DNA from: Actinoplanes sichuanensis
GTDB lineage: Bacteria > Actinomycetota > Actinomycetes > Mycobacteriales > Micromonosporaceae
Reading direction: 5' to 3'
Assembly: GCF_033097365.1 (NCBI RefSeq)
Contig: NZ_AP028461.1
Span: 11,745,501-11,809,500 of the forward strand
Length of the DNA stretch: 64,000 bases
A program made the translations under genes and the position numbers. Of this stretch, positions 29,830-39,010 are shown piece after piece. The notes under the pieces are model-generated. The model did no database searches, was not told the DNA's origin, and saw only the letters and a program-made list of their open reading frames with translations. Positions within the stretch are counted from its first letter, which is position 1, and every line of letters begins with the position of its first letter.

Positions 29830-32127
29830 TTAGTTGCGGAGATAAGGTGAAAAATCCTTCTGAGCGGTGATCAGGAGTTCGATGTCACTCTCGGGCAACG
29901 GCCGCGCGAAGTGGTAGCCCTGGGCGTACCGGTATCCGGCCCGGTGCAGCCGTTCGGCCTGCTCAGCGGTCTCCACACCCTCGGCGACCGCCTGCATCCG
30001 CAGTCCCTCGGTGATGCCGATCAGGCTGTCCACGATCACCGCCTGCGGGCTGTCGAGGGTCACCCCGTCGACGAACGACTTGTCCACCTTCAGCCAGTCG
30101 ACCGGGCAGTCCACCAGCAGACTCAGCGACGACTGGCCGGTGCCGAAGTCGTCCAGGGCGATGCTCAGACCCTGCGCGGACAGCGCCCGCAGCACCTCCA
30201 GCGCCACCCCGGTGCCGAGCACCGCCGTCTCGGTGACCTCCACGGTCAGCCGTGACGGGCTGACCCCGGCCGCCGACAGCAGCGCCGCCACCTCGGCCGG
30301 AAAACCGGGCTCGCCCAGCTGGCGGGCCGACACGTTGACGCTGACCTTGGCCGGGGCGTGGGGGCCGAGCTCGCGTTCCCACCGCGCGGTCTGCCGGACC
30401 GCCTGTTCCAGGACCCAGCGGCCGATCTCGACGATCTGCCCGTTGCGTTCGGCCAGCGGGATGAAGACGGCCGGCGAGACCAGGCCGTGTTCCGGGTGTC
30501 GCCAGCGGACCAGTGCCTCCACCCCGGTCAGCCGGCCGTGCGGCAGCTCGACGATCGGCTGGTAGACCAGGAACAGCTCGTCCCGGACGATCGCCTGCCG
30601 CAGGTCGGCGGCGAGCCGGGCGTCGTCGTCGGCGAGCTGGTCCATGATCGGGTCGAACCAGGTCCACCGGCTGCCACCGGCCGTCTTGGCGGCGTACATC
30701 GCCACGTCGGCGCGGCGCAGCAACTCCCCGGCGGTGTCGCCGGGCCGGCTCGCGGTGACACCGACGCTGATCCGCGGGGTCGTCTCCAGGCCGTCGGCCA
30801 GCACCGGCGCCTGCACCACCGGCAGCAGCTCGTGCAGCAGCAGGTCGGCGTCGGCCTCGGTCATCCCGGGCAGCAGCAGGGTGAACTCGTCACCGCCGAG
30901 CCGGGCCACGGTGTCCTCCGGGCGCAGCCGGTCACGCAGCCGGTGACTGATCGTCTGCAGCAGCGCGTCGCCCGTGGTGTGGCCGTACCGGTCGTTGACC
31001 TCCTTGAAATCGTCCAGATCGAGCAGCGCAACTACGAACGGCTCGCCGGTGTCCAGGCGCGCGGCCAGCTCGGCGGTGTACGCCGAACGGCTGCCGATCC
31101 CGGTCAGGGCGTCGTGCGTGAGCTGATGGTCGAGTTGCCGGAGGCTGGCGTCGACGGTGTCCAGCAGGCGGGCGTTGTCGCGCAGCGTGGTGAGCTGCCG
31201 CAGCACCACCAGCACGGTGACCCCGGTGGCGGCGATCGCCATCCACGCCTCTTCGCCGCTCTGCGGGATCTCCACCTCCAGCACGGCGGCATAGAGAAGA
31301 CCGATCGAGATGTACGGGACCAGGCTGAACCGTCGCGACGCGGGCCGGGCCGGCGGCCGAACGGCACTGCTCCGCCGCTGCCGTCGGGCCGCCAGGAACG
31401 CGGTGAGCTGGGACATCGGAAACGCGACCAGGCTGGTGCTCAGATACGGCCGGTCGACGATGAACGGCGCGATCGTCCCGGTGGCGGCGGCCAGCCCGAC
31501 CCCGGCCGACAGGATGTGCAGGGCACCCCGGTCCAGCCGTCCGGCCCCGGCGAACGCCACCTTCACGAAGGTGATCAACGAGACCGTGGAGACCACCATG
31601 ATCGCCAGGATCGAGCGCGGGGTGGCGTTCGGTGACGACGAGAAGTCGATCCGGCTCAACGTCCAGTGCCAGATCAGCACCCCCACGGTGAGCACGATGA
31701 TGCCGGTGTCCAGGCCGAACCGGAGCCAGTCGCCGCTGCTGCGATGCCAGGTCGGCAGCCGCAGCAGCGCCCACATCACGACCAGCACCGCGATCCCGAA
31801 GCCGACCTGGGTACGGATGCTCAGCACCTGGTGGGGGACCGGGCCGCCGAGGCAGTCGTACATGGCACTGAGCACGGTCGGGGTGAGGATGGCGCAGGCG
31901 ACGCCGAGTGAACCCCAGAACCGGCGGGTGGGCGTGTCGAGGGCGGTGTCCCGGGCGGTCCGGAGGCACTCGTAGGTTGCCAGGAGGGACAGCACCGGCA
32001 GCGCGAGCCAGGCCACCTCCGGGTTCTCCCAGGTGTGCCGGAGCCCGATCGCGAACCAGCCCAGGACGAAGGTGAACAGGGTCAGGGCGGCGACGAGCGG
32101 CGGGTCGAGACGGCGGGGGACGTGCAT
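29830..32127 (-). CDS. Polytopic membrane GGDEF-EAL protein
   Basis: A 765-residue protein. The first ~300 residues contain eight or more membrane helices, a membrane-embedded sensor of MASE-like type. GGDEF follows, with RPED nine residues before the intact GGDEF, then an EAL domain with EALVRW, VNVSARQL and DDFGTGQSS, also intact. It ends 25 bp before the other GGDEF-EAL gene on the same strand, so the two are probably co-transcribed. The integral sensor could respond to membrane-soluble or light or redox signals; nothing in the sequence identifies which. Confidence 0.9.
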   Translation of the reverse strand: MHVPRRLDPPLVAALTLFTFVLGWFAIGLRHTWENPEVAWLALPVLSLLATYECLRTARDTALDTPTRRFWGSLGVACAILTPTVLSAMYDCLGGPVPHQVLSIRTQVGFGIAVLVVMWALLRLPTWHRSSGDWLRFGLDTGIIVLTVGVLIWHWTLSRIDFSSSPNATPRSILAIMVVSTVSLITFVKVAFAGAGRLDRGALHILSAGVGLAAATGTIAPFIVDRPYLSTSLVAFPMSQLTAFLAARRQRRSSAVRPPARPASRRFSLVPYISIGLLYAAVLEVEIPQSGEEAWMAIAATGVTVLVVLRQLTTLRDNARLLDTVDASLRQLDHQLTHDALTGIGSRSAYTAELAARLDTGEPFVVALLDLDDFKEVNDRYGHTTGDALLQTISHRLRDRLRPEDTVARLGGDEFTLLLPGMTEADADLLLHELLPVVQAPVLADGLETTPRISVGVTASRPGDTAGELLRRADVAMYAAKTAGGSRWTWFDPIMDQLADDDARLAADLRQAIVRDELFLVYQPIVELPHGRLTGVEALVRWRHPEHGLVSPAVFIPLAERNGQIVEIGRWVLEQAVRQTARWERELGPHAPAKVSVNVSARQLGEPGFPAEVAALLSAAGVSPSRLTVEVTETAVLGTGVALEVLRALSAQGLSIALDDFGTGQSSLSLLVDCPVDWLKVDKSFVDGVTLDSPQAVIVDSLIGITEGLRMQAVAEGVETAEQAERLHRAGYRYAQGYHFARPLPESDIELLITAQKDFSPYLRN

Positions 32128-32257
32128 GGTCTGATCAATCGGATCCGGGTCGTCCCGGTGTAGGAAATCTCCGGCGTCCTCTCAGGGTCATCACCGACCG
32201 GCCGACAGGACCGTTCGAACGGTGGCGTCGTGCCGCCCGGACCGGAGGTGACCGCTG

Positions 32258-32482
32258 GTGGATCCACTGCTGCTGCTCCTGCGCGAAGAGATGGCCCGAA
32301 AGCTGTCGGACGCGGCCGGAACGATGGCCGCCACCATGGAGGTGCTCACCGCGACCCGGACGATCGCCGGCGACGTCTGCGGAACCGAGTCGCTGCGCGC
32401 CGCCATCGAGGAGCTGGGCACCACCCGTGACCACCTGCTGAACCAGGCCCGCACCCTGGAGGCGTTCGCCCCGCGCGGCTGA
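32258..32482 (+). CDS. Small hypothetical helical protein
   Basis: A 74-residue protein starting at GTG 32258, with GGAGGTG at 32244-32250 as a good ribosome site. The sequence is Leu-, Ala-, Thr- and Glu-rich and should be mostly helical, with one Cys (GDVCGTE). No membrane helix or known motif was seen. It lies 39 bp before the histidine phosphatase gene on the same strand and is divergent from the GGDEF-EAL gene. It may be the first gene of a short unit with the phosphatase and NAD(P)HX dehydratase genes. Confidence 0.65.
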   Translation: MDPLLLLLREEMARKLSDAAGTMAATMEVLTATRTIAGDVCGTESLRAAIEELGTTRDHLLNQARTLEAFAPRG

Positions 32483-32521
32483 CCGGAGATTGACGCGGCC
32501 CGGCCGGGGTAAGGCCTCGGC

Positions 32522-33238
32522 ATGGAGCAACTGCACTGGCTCGCGGTGGTGCGGCACGGCCTCAGCACCGGCAACGTCACCGCGCAGGACGCCGAGACGT
32601 CCGGGGCGGAACTGATCGACATCCCGGAGCGCGACGCCGACGTGCCGCTCGCTCCGGCCGGGCGGGAACAGGCCGAGGCCGTCGGCCACCTGCTGGCCGC
32701 GAACCGGCCCGGCCTGGCGGTGGTCTCGCCCTACCTGCGGACCCGGCAGACCGCCGAGATCGCCCTCGGTGACAGCGGCGTCCCGGTCGTCGTCGACGAG
32801 CGGCTGCGCGACCGTGAACTCGGCGTGCTGGATCTGCTGACCGCCCGCGGGGTACAGGCCCGGCTGCCGGACGAGGCTCGGCGGCGGGAGCGACTCGGCA
32901 AGTTCTACTACCGGCCGCCCGGCGGTGAATCGTGGGCCGACGTGCTGCTGCGGCTGCGGGCCCTACTGCGCGAGATCCGCGAGGACCACCCCGGTGGCCG
33001 GGTGGTCCTGTTCGCCCACGAGGCGACCGTGCTGATGGTCCGCTACCTGATCGAGCACCTGAGCGAGGCCGAGCTGATGGACCTCGCGCGTGGCGTCACG
33101 ATCGCGAACTGCTCGATGAGCACCTGGCACGGTGACGGCGGCCCGCTGCGGCCGGAGCTGTTCAACTCGGTCGACCACCTGCACCGGCACGACGCCCCGC
33201 CGACCAGGCAGGAGGACGTCAATGCCGAACCGGTCTGA
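32522..33238 (+). CDS. Histidine phosphatase family (phosphoglycerate mutase-like) protein
   Basis: 238 residues. The phosphorylated histidine is His12 in the motif VVRHG at residues 9-13, followed by STGN. The arginine/second-histidine part is seen in SPYLRTRQTAE, RDRELG and LFAHEAT. It is a cytoplasmic phosphatase of the branch-1 superfamily; the substrate cannot be deduced. The stop codon overlaps the next gene by 17 bp, which suggests coupling with the NAD(P)HX dehydratase, although no metabolic link is known to me. Confidence 0.85.
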   Translation: MEQLHWLAVVRHGLSTGNVTAQDAETSGAELIDIPERDADVPLAPAGREQAEAVGHLLAANRPGLAVVSPYLRTRQTAEIALGDSGVPVVVDERLRDRELGVLDLLTARGVQARLPDEARRRERLGKFYYRPPGGESWADVLLRLRALLREIREDHPGGRVVLFAHEATVLMVRYLIEHLSEAELMDLARGVTIANCSMSTWHGDGGPLRPELFNSVDHLHRHDAPPTRQEDVNAEPV

Positions 33239-34067
33239 GGAGCGGGTGATCACACCCCGGCTGCTGCGTGACTGGCCGTTGCCGAGTCCGTCCGGTGACA
33301 AGACGTCCCGCGGCACCGTGCTGGTGGTCGGCGGCGCCCGCTGCACTCCCGGGGCGGTGCTGCTGGCCGGGCTCGCCGCGATGCGGGCCGGTGCCGGGCG
33401 GCTGCAACTGGCGGTCGCCGAGGAGTCGGCGGTGCCGCTGAGTATCAGTGTCCCGGAGGCCAAAGTGGTCGGTCTGGCCGCCGAGGGCGTCCCCTCCGAC
33501 GAGGTACTGGAGATGGCCGCCGCGGCCGACGTGATCGCGCTCGGCCCCGGCCTCGACGACGTCGACCGGACCATCCGGCTGATGAAAGCGGTCCTCGGCG
33601 CGGCCGGCGGCGACACCGCGGTGGTCCTCGACGCGTACGCGCTCGGCGCTCTCAGCAAGGATTCCGGTCTGCTGCGCCAGTCCCGGGCGGTGCTCACTCC
33701 CAACCTGGTCGAGGCCGGCCATCTGCTGGGCCGCGACCCCGGTGACGACCTGGCCGCGGCCGCCCACGAGTTGGCCGGCCGCCACGACGCGGTGGTCTCC
33801 CTCTACGGTCACGTCGCCGCGCCGGACGGGACGGCCTGGCGCGAGGAGAGCGGCGACGCCGGCCTGGGCACCTCGGGCAGCGGTGACGTCCGGGCCGGCA
33901 TCGTGGCCGGTCTGCTGGCCCGGGGCGCCGAGCCGGCCCAGGCCGCCTGCTGGGCCGCGTTCGCCCACGCGGTCAGCGGTCAGCGGCTGTCACCGCGGTA
34001 CGGCCGGATCGGGTTCCTGGCCCGGGAACTCGTCGACGAGGTGGCCTTCACGATCGCCTCGGTCTGA
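33222..34067 (+). CDS. nnrD: ADP-dependent NAD(P)H-hydrate dehydratase
   Basis: Repairs hydrated NAD(P)H (NADHX, NADPHX) by dehydration driven by ADP or ATP hydrolysis. 281 residues from ATG 33222, chosen for GGAGG at 33211-33215; the open frame extends back to 33132 without support. Family motifs are VLVVGGARCTPGAV near the start, IALGPGL, VLDAYAL, LTPN and the catalytic GTSGSGDVRAGIVAGLLARG. Most family members have GTGGSGDV with Leu after the Asp; Thr-Ser and Arg here are small changes. The epimerase partner domain (NnrE) is not fused, so it must be encoded elsewhere. Confidence 0.9.
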   Translation: MPNRSEERVITPRLLRDWPLPSPSGDKTSRGTVLVVGGARCTPGAVLLAGLAAMRAGAGRLQLAVAEESAVPLSISVPEAKVVGLAAEGVPSDEVLEMAAAADVIALGPGLDDVDRTIRLMKAVLGAAGGDTAVVLDAYALGALSKDSGLLRQSRAVLTPNLVEAGHLLGRDPGDDLAAAAHELAGRHDAVVSLYGHVAAPDGTAWREESGDAGLGTSGSGDVRAGIVAGLLARGAEPAQAACWAAFAHAVSGQRLSPRYGRIGFLARELVDEVAFTIASV

Positions 34068-34076
34068 CCCCGCGGA

Positions 34077-35495
34077 TCAGGCGGCGACCGCGACCCGGCT
34101 CTTGCCGGCCGTCTTCGCGGCGTACATCGCGGTGTCCGCGTCGTGCATCAGCGCGTCGATGTCGGCGTGGTCGCGCCACACCGCCACGCCGACACTGCCC
34201 CGGGGCGCCAGCTCGACACCGGACACCACCAGCGGTTCCTGGATCGCGACCAGCAGCCGCTCGGCCACCAGCACCGCGTCGTCGGCGGAGTCCATGCCGT
34301 CGAGCAGCACCGCGAACTCGTCACCGCCGAGGCGGGCCGCGGTGTCCGCGCCGCGGATCCCGTCCCGCAGCCGTTGCGCCACCGCCACCAGCAGTTGGTC
34401 GCCGGCCGCGTGGCCGTGTGTGTCGTTGACCGCCTTGAACCCGTCCAGGTCGATCAGCAGCAACGCCACCGGGCTGCCCCGCCGGGCCCGCGCCGCCGCC
34501 TGCTCCAGGTGGTCCCGCAGCAGCGACCGGTTGGCCAGCCCGGTCAGGTTGTCGTGGAACGCCTGATGCCGCAGGTCGGCGGCGTGTTCGGCGTTGCGCA
34601 GGCCGAGCACCGTCTGCGCGGCCAGCGTCTCCAGGCTGGGCATCACGTCGGCCGGGATGGGCCCGTCACCTCCGGCCATCAGGGTGCCGTAGAGCTGCTT
34701 GTCGCTGCGCAGGGTGAGCGTCACCCGTACCGACGAGATGTCACCGGCCAGAAGCGCCGCCGGAACCGGACCGGCGACCGTGCTCACCGCCTCGCCCTCC
34801 GGGGTGTTGCGGGTGAGCGCCGCCCAGCCGCCGGGCAGACCGCCGAGCAGTTCCTCCGCGGCCTCGGCCGCGTGCCGGCCGATCGCCTCCGCGTCGGACG
34901 TGGTGACCAGGGTCGAGCCGAGCCGGGCGAAGACCCGCTCCCGGGCCGCCGCCTGCTCCTGTCGCCGGGTGCTCTCGGCGACCGCCGCGGTGAACAGCGC
35001 GAGCGGCGGCACCCCGGCGGTCTGCTGCAGGAAGGTACCCAGCAGGTGCGGCTCGGTGAGGGCGACCGCGGCGGCCGACGCGGCGAACAGCGACACGGTC
35101 ATCAGCAGCGCGTGCCGCCACGTCCCGTAGAGGCCGCGGAACGAGACAGCGGAGAACAACAGTCCGAGAGTGATCAGCCAGTTGTGCGAGCCGTAGCCGA
35201 TCACGCCGAGCGCGAGACCCTCGACCGGGCCCGCCCACACCGGGAACGAACCGGCCCGGTAGCCACGCAGCCACCACCAACCCAGGCCCAGCGCGGCGGC
35301 CACCGCGGCGAGCTGCCAGGGTAGCGGCGCTACCTCACCCTCCAGCGTGCGAGGCACCGCGGTGATCACGTTGAAGAGGATGAAGATCAGGAAGAGCCAG
35401 CGGATGCGAGCGCCGAGTTGCCGCGGCGGTGCCATCCGACGAAGCCAAGCCGGTACCCGTGTCATGGATGCCTGATCGGTCGGACCGCGGCGCAT
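34077..35495 (-). CDS. Membrane diguanylate cyclase (GGDEF)
   Basis: A 472-residue protein. The first ~170 residues hold about five membrane helices, followed by a GAF-like stretch (~180-300) and a C-terminal GGDEF domain. The cyclase site GGDEF is intact, with RGAD nine residues before it as the inhibitory site. It carries no EAL domain, so it should only synthesise c-di-GMP. The start is uncertain: ATG 35495 or ATG 35465 (MTRVPAW), neither with a strong ribosome site. It is convergent with nnrD, with only 9 bp between the stop codons, and is the third GGDEF gene within 8 kb. Confidence 0.88.
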   Translation of the reverse strand: MRRGPTDQASMTRVPAWLRRMAPPRQLGARIRWLFLIFILFNVITAVPRTLEGEVAPLPWQLAAVAAALGLGWWWLRGYRAGSFPVWAGPVEGLALGVIGYGSHNWLITLGLLFSAVSFRGLYGTWRHALLMTVSLFAASAAAVALTEPHLLGTFLQQTAGVPPLALFTAAVAESTRRQEQAAARERVFARLGSTLVTTSDAEAIGRHAAEAAEELLGGLPGGWAALTRNTPEGEAVSTVAGPVPAALLAGDISSVRVTLTLRSDKQLYGTLMAGGDGPIPADVMPSLETLAAQTVLGLRNAEHAADLRHQAFHDNLTGLANRSLLRDHLEQAAARARRGSPVALLLIDLDGFKAVNDTHGHAAGDQLLVAVAQRLRDGIRGADTAARLGGDEFAVLLDGMDSADDAVLVAERLLVAIQEPLVVSGVELAPRGSVGVAVWRDHADIDALMHDADTAMYAAKTAGKSRVAVAA

Positions 35496-35504
35496 CTGAC
35501 CGGT

Positions 35505-36527
35505 TCAGCTCTCGAACGATGCCCAGTCCAGACCGATTCTGCGCAGCCGGCGCAGCGCGGCCGGGTCACGCGCGCCGACATACACCTCGAACCAGTCGGC
35601 GTCGTCCTCACCCACCAGCGCCACCGTGTCCGGCCCGGCGTAGATCCGGGTCCGCGCGCACGGCCACCGCAGCGGCCGCAACGGCACCCGCTGCAGCGGC
35701 GCGACGATCCGCCGGGCCTGCGCCCGGTCGGCGAAGGCCATCCCACCCGGGGCGAGACCTTCCGGCGGTCGGTCCATCGCCACCCGGGTCAAAGCCAAGA
35801 GCAGGAGGTACGCCGAAAGCCGTTCACGCTCCCGCAGAGGCTGGTCACTGAGCCCTCGGTAGAAGACGTGCGGATCGTCGTCCTCCGCCCCGATCAGCAG
35901 CTCGAACGTGCCGTCCCCGGACTCGCCGAAGACCAGTGGGCTCCCCGGCCGCTGATGGACCTGCAACGATCCGTCGTACAGTTCGGGTCGCCCGGCGGCC
36001 AGCCGATGAAAGACCCGCAGCGGTTCCGGCTGTCCGTCGACCACCGATGGTGCACCGGCCGGGACGTCGCCGTACCAGTCGGCGATGAACCCCTCCAGTG
36101 CCTTGACCGGGTCCTCCGGCAGCAGGTCGAGCCAGTCCGCGCCGGCCGCCGGATCGGGTGTCCCGGCCACCGTGAGCAGGTGCTCCGGCAGGGGCGTGTC
36201 CAGCCGCAGGTCGAGTCGGCGCAGCACGCCCCGGCGGCGGGCGGCGTCGGTGACCCGGGCCGTGCCGAGCGTCAGGCACCCGTCCGGCAGCCTGGCGAAC
36301 GCGTGCAGCGCAGGCCCGTCGCCGCCGGTCAGGCGGCCCTCGACCAACCGTGGGAACGGCCCGTCGACCCGCAGGTCCTCGGCGTTGCGCAGCCCGGTGG
36401 CGATCACCACGGTCCCGTCCGGGCCGGCCGCGAACACGGCCTCGGCGGTCTCATGCACCCGGGCACCCGACCCGGCCACGGCCAGCGCCGCGCCCTCGGC
36501 GACGACTGACCAGAGGCGGATCTCCAC
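35505..36527 (-). CDS. Hypothetical protein of unknown function
   Basis: About 340 residues if it starts at GTG 36527, where GGTGGG lies just upstream; an ATG at 36563 would add 12 residues. It has no signal peptide or membrane helix and is rich in Arg, Leu and Asp. The ends look conserved (VEIRLWSVVAEGAAL at the start; YVGARDPAALRRLRRIGLDW at the end), but I recognise no family. It ends 9 bp before the GGDEF gene on the same strand, so the two may be co-transcribed. The upstream region holds a very stable inverted repeat. Confidence 0.7.
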   Translation of the reverse strand: MEIRLWSVVAEGAALAVAGSGARVHETAEAVFAAGPDGTVVIATGLRNAEDLRVDGPFPRLVEGRLTGGDGPALHAFARLPDGCLTLGTARVTDAARRRGVLRRLDLRLDTPLPEHLLTVAGTPDPAAGADWLDLLPEDPVKALEGFIADWYGDVPAGAPSVVDGQPEPLRVFHRLAAGRPELYDGSLQVHQRPGSPLVFGESGDGTFELLIGAEDDDPHVFYRGLSDQPLRERERLSAYLLLLALTRVAMDRPPEGLAPGGMAFADRAQARRIVAPLQRVPLRPLRWPCARTRIYAGPDTVALVGEDDADWFEVYVGARDPAALRRLRRIGLDWASFES

Positions 36528-36570
36528 CGGCCCACCGTAGATCCCGACCGCCAGCCACATCACGGTGATC

Positions 36571-36613
36571 GTGCGCGCGGGTGGCCTCCCCCTCGGCGGC
36601 CACCCGCGCGCAC
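36571..36613. repeat. Perfect 16-bp inverted repeat between divergent genes
   Basis: The arms at 36571-36586 and 36598-36613 are perfect complements (GTGCGCGCGGGTGGCC and its reverse) around an 11-nt loop, without a T-run. Both flanking genes point away from it, so it is not an ordinary terminator. It may be a regulatory or attenuating structure. Confidence 0.85.
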
Positions 36614-36705
36614 GAGACTCCGACGGTATCCGGTGGTGGCGTGTTCTGCCCTGCGTCGAACCGGGCCTTTACCCGACTCGTACACGTCCGGCGCAGGATG
36701 CACAC

Positions 36706-37617
36706 ATGTCCCGGCTGCTGCCCGTCGCGCTCGCCCTGCTGCTCCTGCTGCCCGCGGGGTGCACCCGCGACGACGATCCGATCGAACCCGGCAGCACCGA
36801 GCACACCCTGGGTGAACGGACCTTCCGTACCTACCGCCCGGCGTCGCTGCCGGACCGGCGGGCGGTTCCGCTGGTGGTGGTGCTGCACGGCGGGGCCGGT
36901 TCCGGTGCGCAGGCCGAGCGGGCGTACGGCTGGAACGCCGCCGCCGACCGCGACGGTTTCGTGGTCGCCTACCCGGACGGTACGGGCCGCTCCTGGAACG
37001 CCGGCCCCGGCTGCTGCGGCCCGGCCACCCGCGACGGCGTCGACGACGTGCGGTTCCTCGAGGACGTGGTGGCGGCGGTGGCCCGGGGTGCGCCGATCGA
37101 CCCGACCCGGGTCCGGGTGACCGGCATGTCCAACGGGGCGATGATGGCGTACCGGCTGGCCTGCGACAGCACCGTGTTCACCGCGATCGCCCCGGTGGCC
37201 GGCATGATCATCGGCGACTGTCCGCATCCCGCGCCGGTCCCGGTCCTGCACATCCACGGCACCGACGACGCCAGTGTGCCGTGGGCGGGCGGACCCGGGA
37301 AACGCTCCAACGGCGGCACCGGTCGGGTCCCGATCGGCATCGACGGACCGCCGATCCCCGACATGATCGCCGACTGGCGGTCCGCGGCCTCCTGCGCGGC
37401 ACCCACCGAGACCGTCGACGGGCCGGTGACCACGTCGATCGCCACCTGCCCGGGCGGTCGCACGGTCGAACTGATCAGCATCACCGGCGCCGGTCACCAG
37501 TGGCCCGGCGCCACCCCGGCCGACCCGGTCGTCACCGAGCGCCTCGGCCTCGACCCGCCGTCCACCGCGCTGGACGCGACGGCGGTGATCGCGAAGTTCT
37601 TCACGGCGCCGGGGTGA
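36706..37617 (+). CDS. LpqC-like lipoprotein esterase (PHB depolymerase family)
   Basis: A 303-residue secreted lipoprotein of the alpha/beta-hydrolase fold. The signal MSRLLPVALALLLLL ends at the lipobox PAGC, with Cys19 as the anchor. HGGAGSG forms the oxyanion region, the nucleophile is Ser142 in GMSNG, and Asp and His are expected in GTDDASVPW and GAGHQWPG. Cys-Cys near residue 103 could form a disulfide. It is related to polyhydroxybutyrate depolymerases and feruloyl esterases, so it probably hydrolyses esters outside the cell. The start at ATG 36706 is set by the signal peptide, and the upstream part of the frame is not coding. The last 17 bp overlap the convergent decarboxylase gene. 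Confidence 0.87.
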   Translation: MSRLLPVALALLLLLPAGCTRDDDPIEPGSTEHTLGERTFRTYRPASLPDRRAVPLVVVLHGGAGSGAQAERAYGWNAAADRDGFVVAYPDGTGRSWNAGPGCCGPATRDGVDDVRFLEDVVAAVARGAPIDPTRVRVTGMSNGAMMAYRLACDSTVFTAIAPVAGMIIGDCPHPAPVPVLHIHGTDDASVPWAGGPGKRSNGGTGRVPIGIDGPPIPDMIADWRSAASCAAPTETVDGPVTTSIATCPGGRTVELISITGAGHQWPGATPADPVVTERLGLDPPSTALDATAVIAKFFTAPG

Positions 37618-38986
37618 GCACCGCCGTGGCGAACGCCGCCAGGGTCCGCTGGACGTCGTCGTCGCTGGTCCGCCAGTTGCACACGGACAGCCGGATCGCC
37701 CGGCGCCCGCCGGCGACCGTCCCGCTGAGCCACGCCTCCCCGCTGTCGATCACCCGTCGTAGCACCAGGTCGGTGGTCGTGTCGTCGCCGAACCGGAACA
37801 GCACCTGATTGATCACCACCTCGCCGAGGATCTCGCACCCCGGCAGCCGGGCCAGCCCGTCGGCGAAGGTGCGGGCGTGCGCACAGCAGCCGTCCACCAG
37901 TTCGGCGACCCCCTGTCGGCCGAGCTGCCGTAGCGCCGCCCAGACCGGGAAGCCCCGGGCCCGGCGAGAGAACCCGGGTGTCCAGTCGATCGCGTCCCGC
38001 GGATCGCCGGCGCCACCCTGCACCAGGTAGTCGGCGGTCACACTGACCGCCGCCCGGTGCGGCTCCGGATGGGCGCAGAACGCGATGCCGCTGTCGTACG
38101 GCACATTCAGCCACTTGTGCGCGTCGAACGCCCACGAGTCGGCCCGTTCGGCCCCGGCCGCCAGATGCCGTAACCGCGGGCTGGCCAGCACCCACAACCC
38201 GAACGCCCCGTCCACGTGCAGCCACGCACCGGCCGGCCCGGTCACGTCGGCGATCGCCGCCAGGTCGTCGAACGCCCCGGTGTTCACCTCGCCCGCCTGC
38301 GCGCACACCACCGCGGGTGGGCCGTCGTGCAGCACCTCCCGCAGCGCGGCGACATCCATCCGGCCCTGATCGTCGGCGGGCACCACGGTCAGCGTCGCCG
38401 TGCCGAAACCGAGCAGGCGCAGTGCCCGGTCGATGGTGGTGTGTCGCCGGGCGCCGACCACGATCCGCATCGGTGGCGCCCCGGCCAGCCCTTGCTCCTC
38501 GACGTTCCAGCCGGCCCGCCGCAGCACGTGGTGTCGGGCCGCGGCCAGGCAGGTCAGGTGTGCCGTCTGGCAGCCGGGCACGAACGCGTACGAGCTGCCG
38601 GCGGGGAGTCCGAACAGGTCCCGCAACCAGTCGCCGGCCACCTCCTCGGCCACCGACGCGGCCGGGCCGCACGCGTACAGGCCGGCGTTCTGATCCCAGA
38701 CCGTGGTGAGCCAGTCGGCGGCGACCGCGGCCGGCAGCCCGCCACCGATGACGAACCCGAAATACCGCCCGGACGGGATCGCCACCAGGCCCGGCTCGGC
38801 CGCGCGGACCAGCTCTTCGACCACTGTCACCGGATCGGCCGGTCGGTCCGGCAGCGGCCCGCCGAGGCGTCCGCGCAACTCGGCGAGGGTCACCGTCTCG
38901 CCCACCGGTCGCTGGTCGAGGGAACCGAGCCAGCCGGCCGCGATCCGCGCCGTCCGGGCCAGCACCTCGCTGAACTCGTCGCCCAT
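37601..38986 (-). CDS. PLP-dependent decarboxylase (DDC/glutamate decarboxylase family)
   Basis: 461 residues of PLP-dependent group II decarboxylase type. The cofactor lysine is Lys291 in AFDAHKWLNVP, and Asp259 in HVDGAFG pairs with the pyridine nitrogen. GCQTAHLTCLAAAR near residue 138 binds the phosphate. Typical family members decarboxylate aromatic L-amino acids, and some act on glutamate, diaminobutyrate or as acyl-transferring aldehyde synthases; the substrate is not clear from the sequence. It stands alone, convergent with the LpqC-like gene (17-bp overlap), with no transporter nearby. Confidence 0.88.
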   Translation of the reverse strand: MGDEFSEVLARTARIAAGWLGSLDQRPVGETVTLAELRGRLGGPLPDRPADPVTVVEELVRAAEPGLVAIPSGRYFGFVIGGGLPAAVAADWLTTVWDQNAGLYACGPAASVAEEVAGDWLRDLFGLPAGSSYAFVPGCQTAHLTCLAAARHHVLRRAGWNVEEQGLAGAPPMRIVVGARRHTTIDRALRLLGFGTATLTVVPADDQGRMDVAALREVLHDGPPAVVCAQAGEVNTGAFDDLAAIADVTGPAGAWLHVDGAFGLWVLASPRLRHLAAGAERADSWAFDAHKWLNVPYDSGIAFCAHPEPHRAAVSVTADYLVQGGAGDPRDAIDWTPGFSRRARGFPVWAALRQLGRQGVAELVDGCCAHARTFADGLARLPGCEILGEVVINQVLFRFGDDTTTDLVLRRVIDSGEAWLSGTVAGGRRAIRLSVCNWRTSDDDVQRTLAAFATAVLTPAP

Positions 38987-39010
38987 CGCCTCAGGGTAGG
39001 CCCCGGACGG

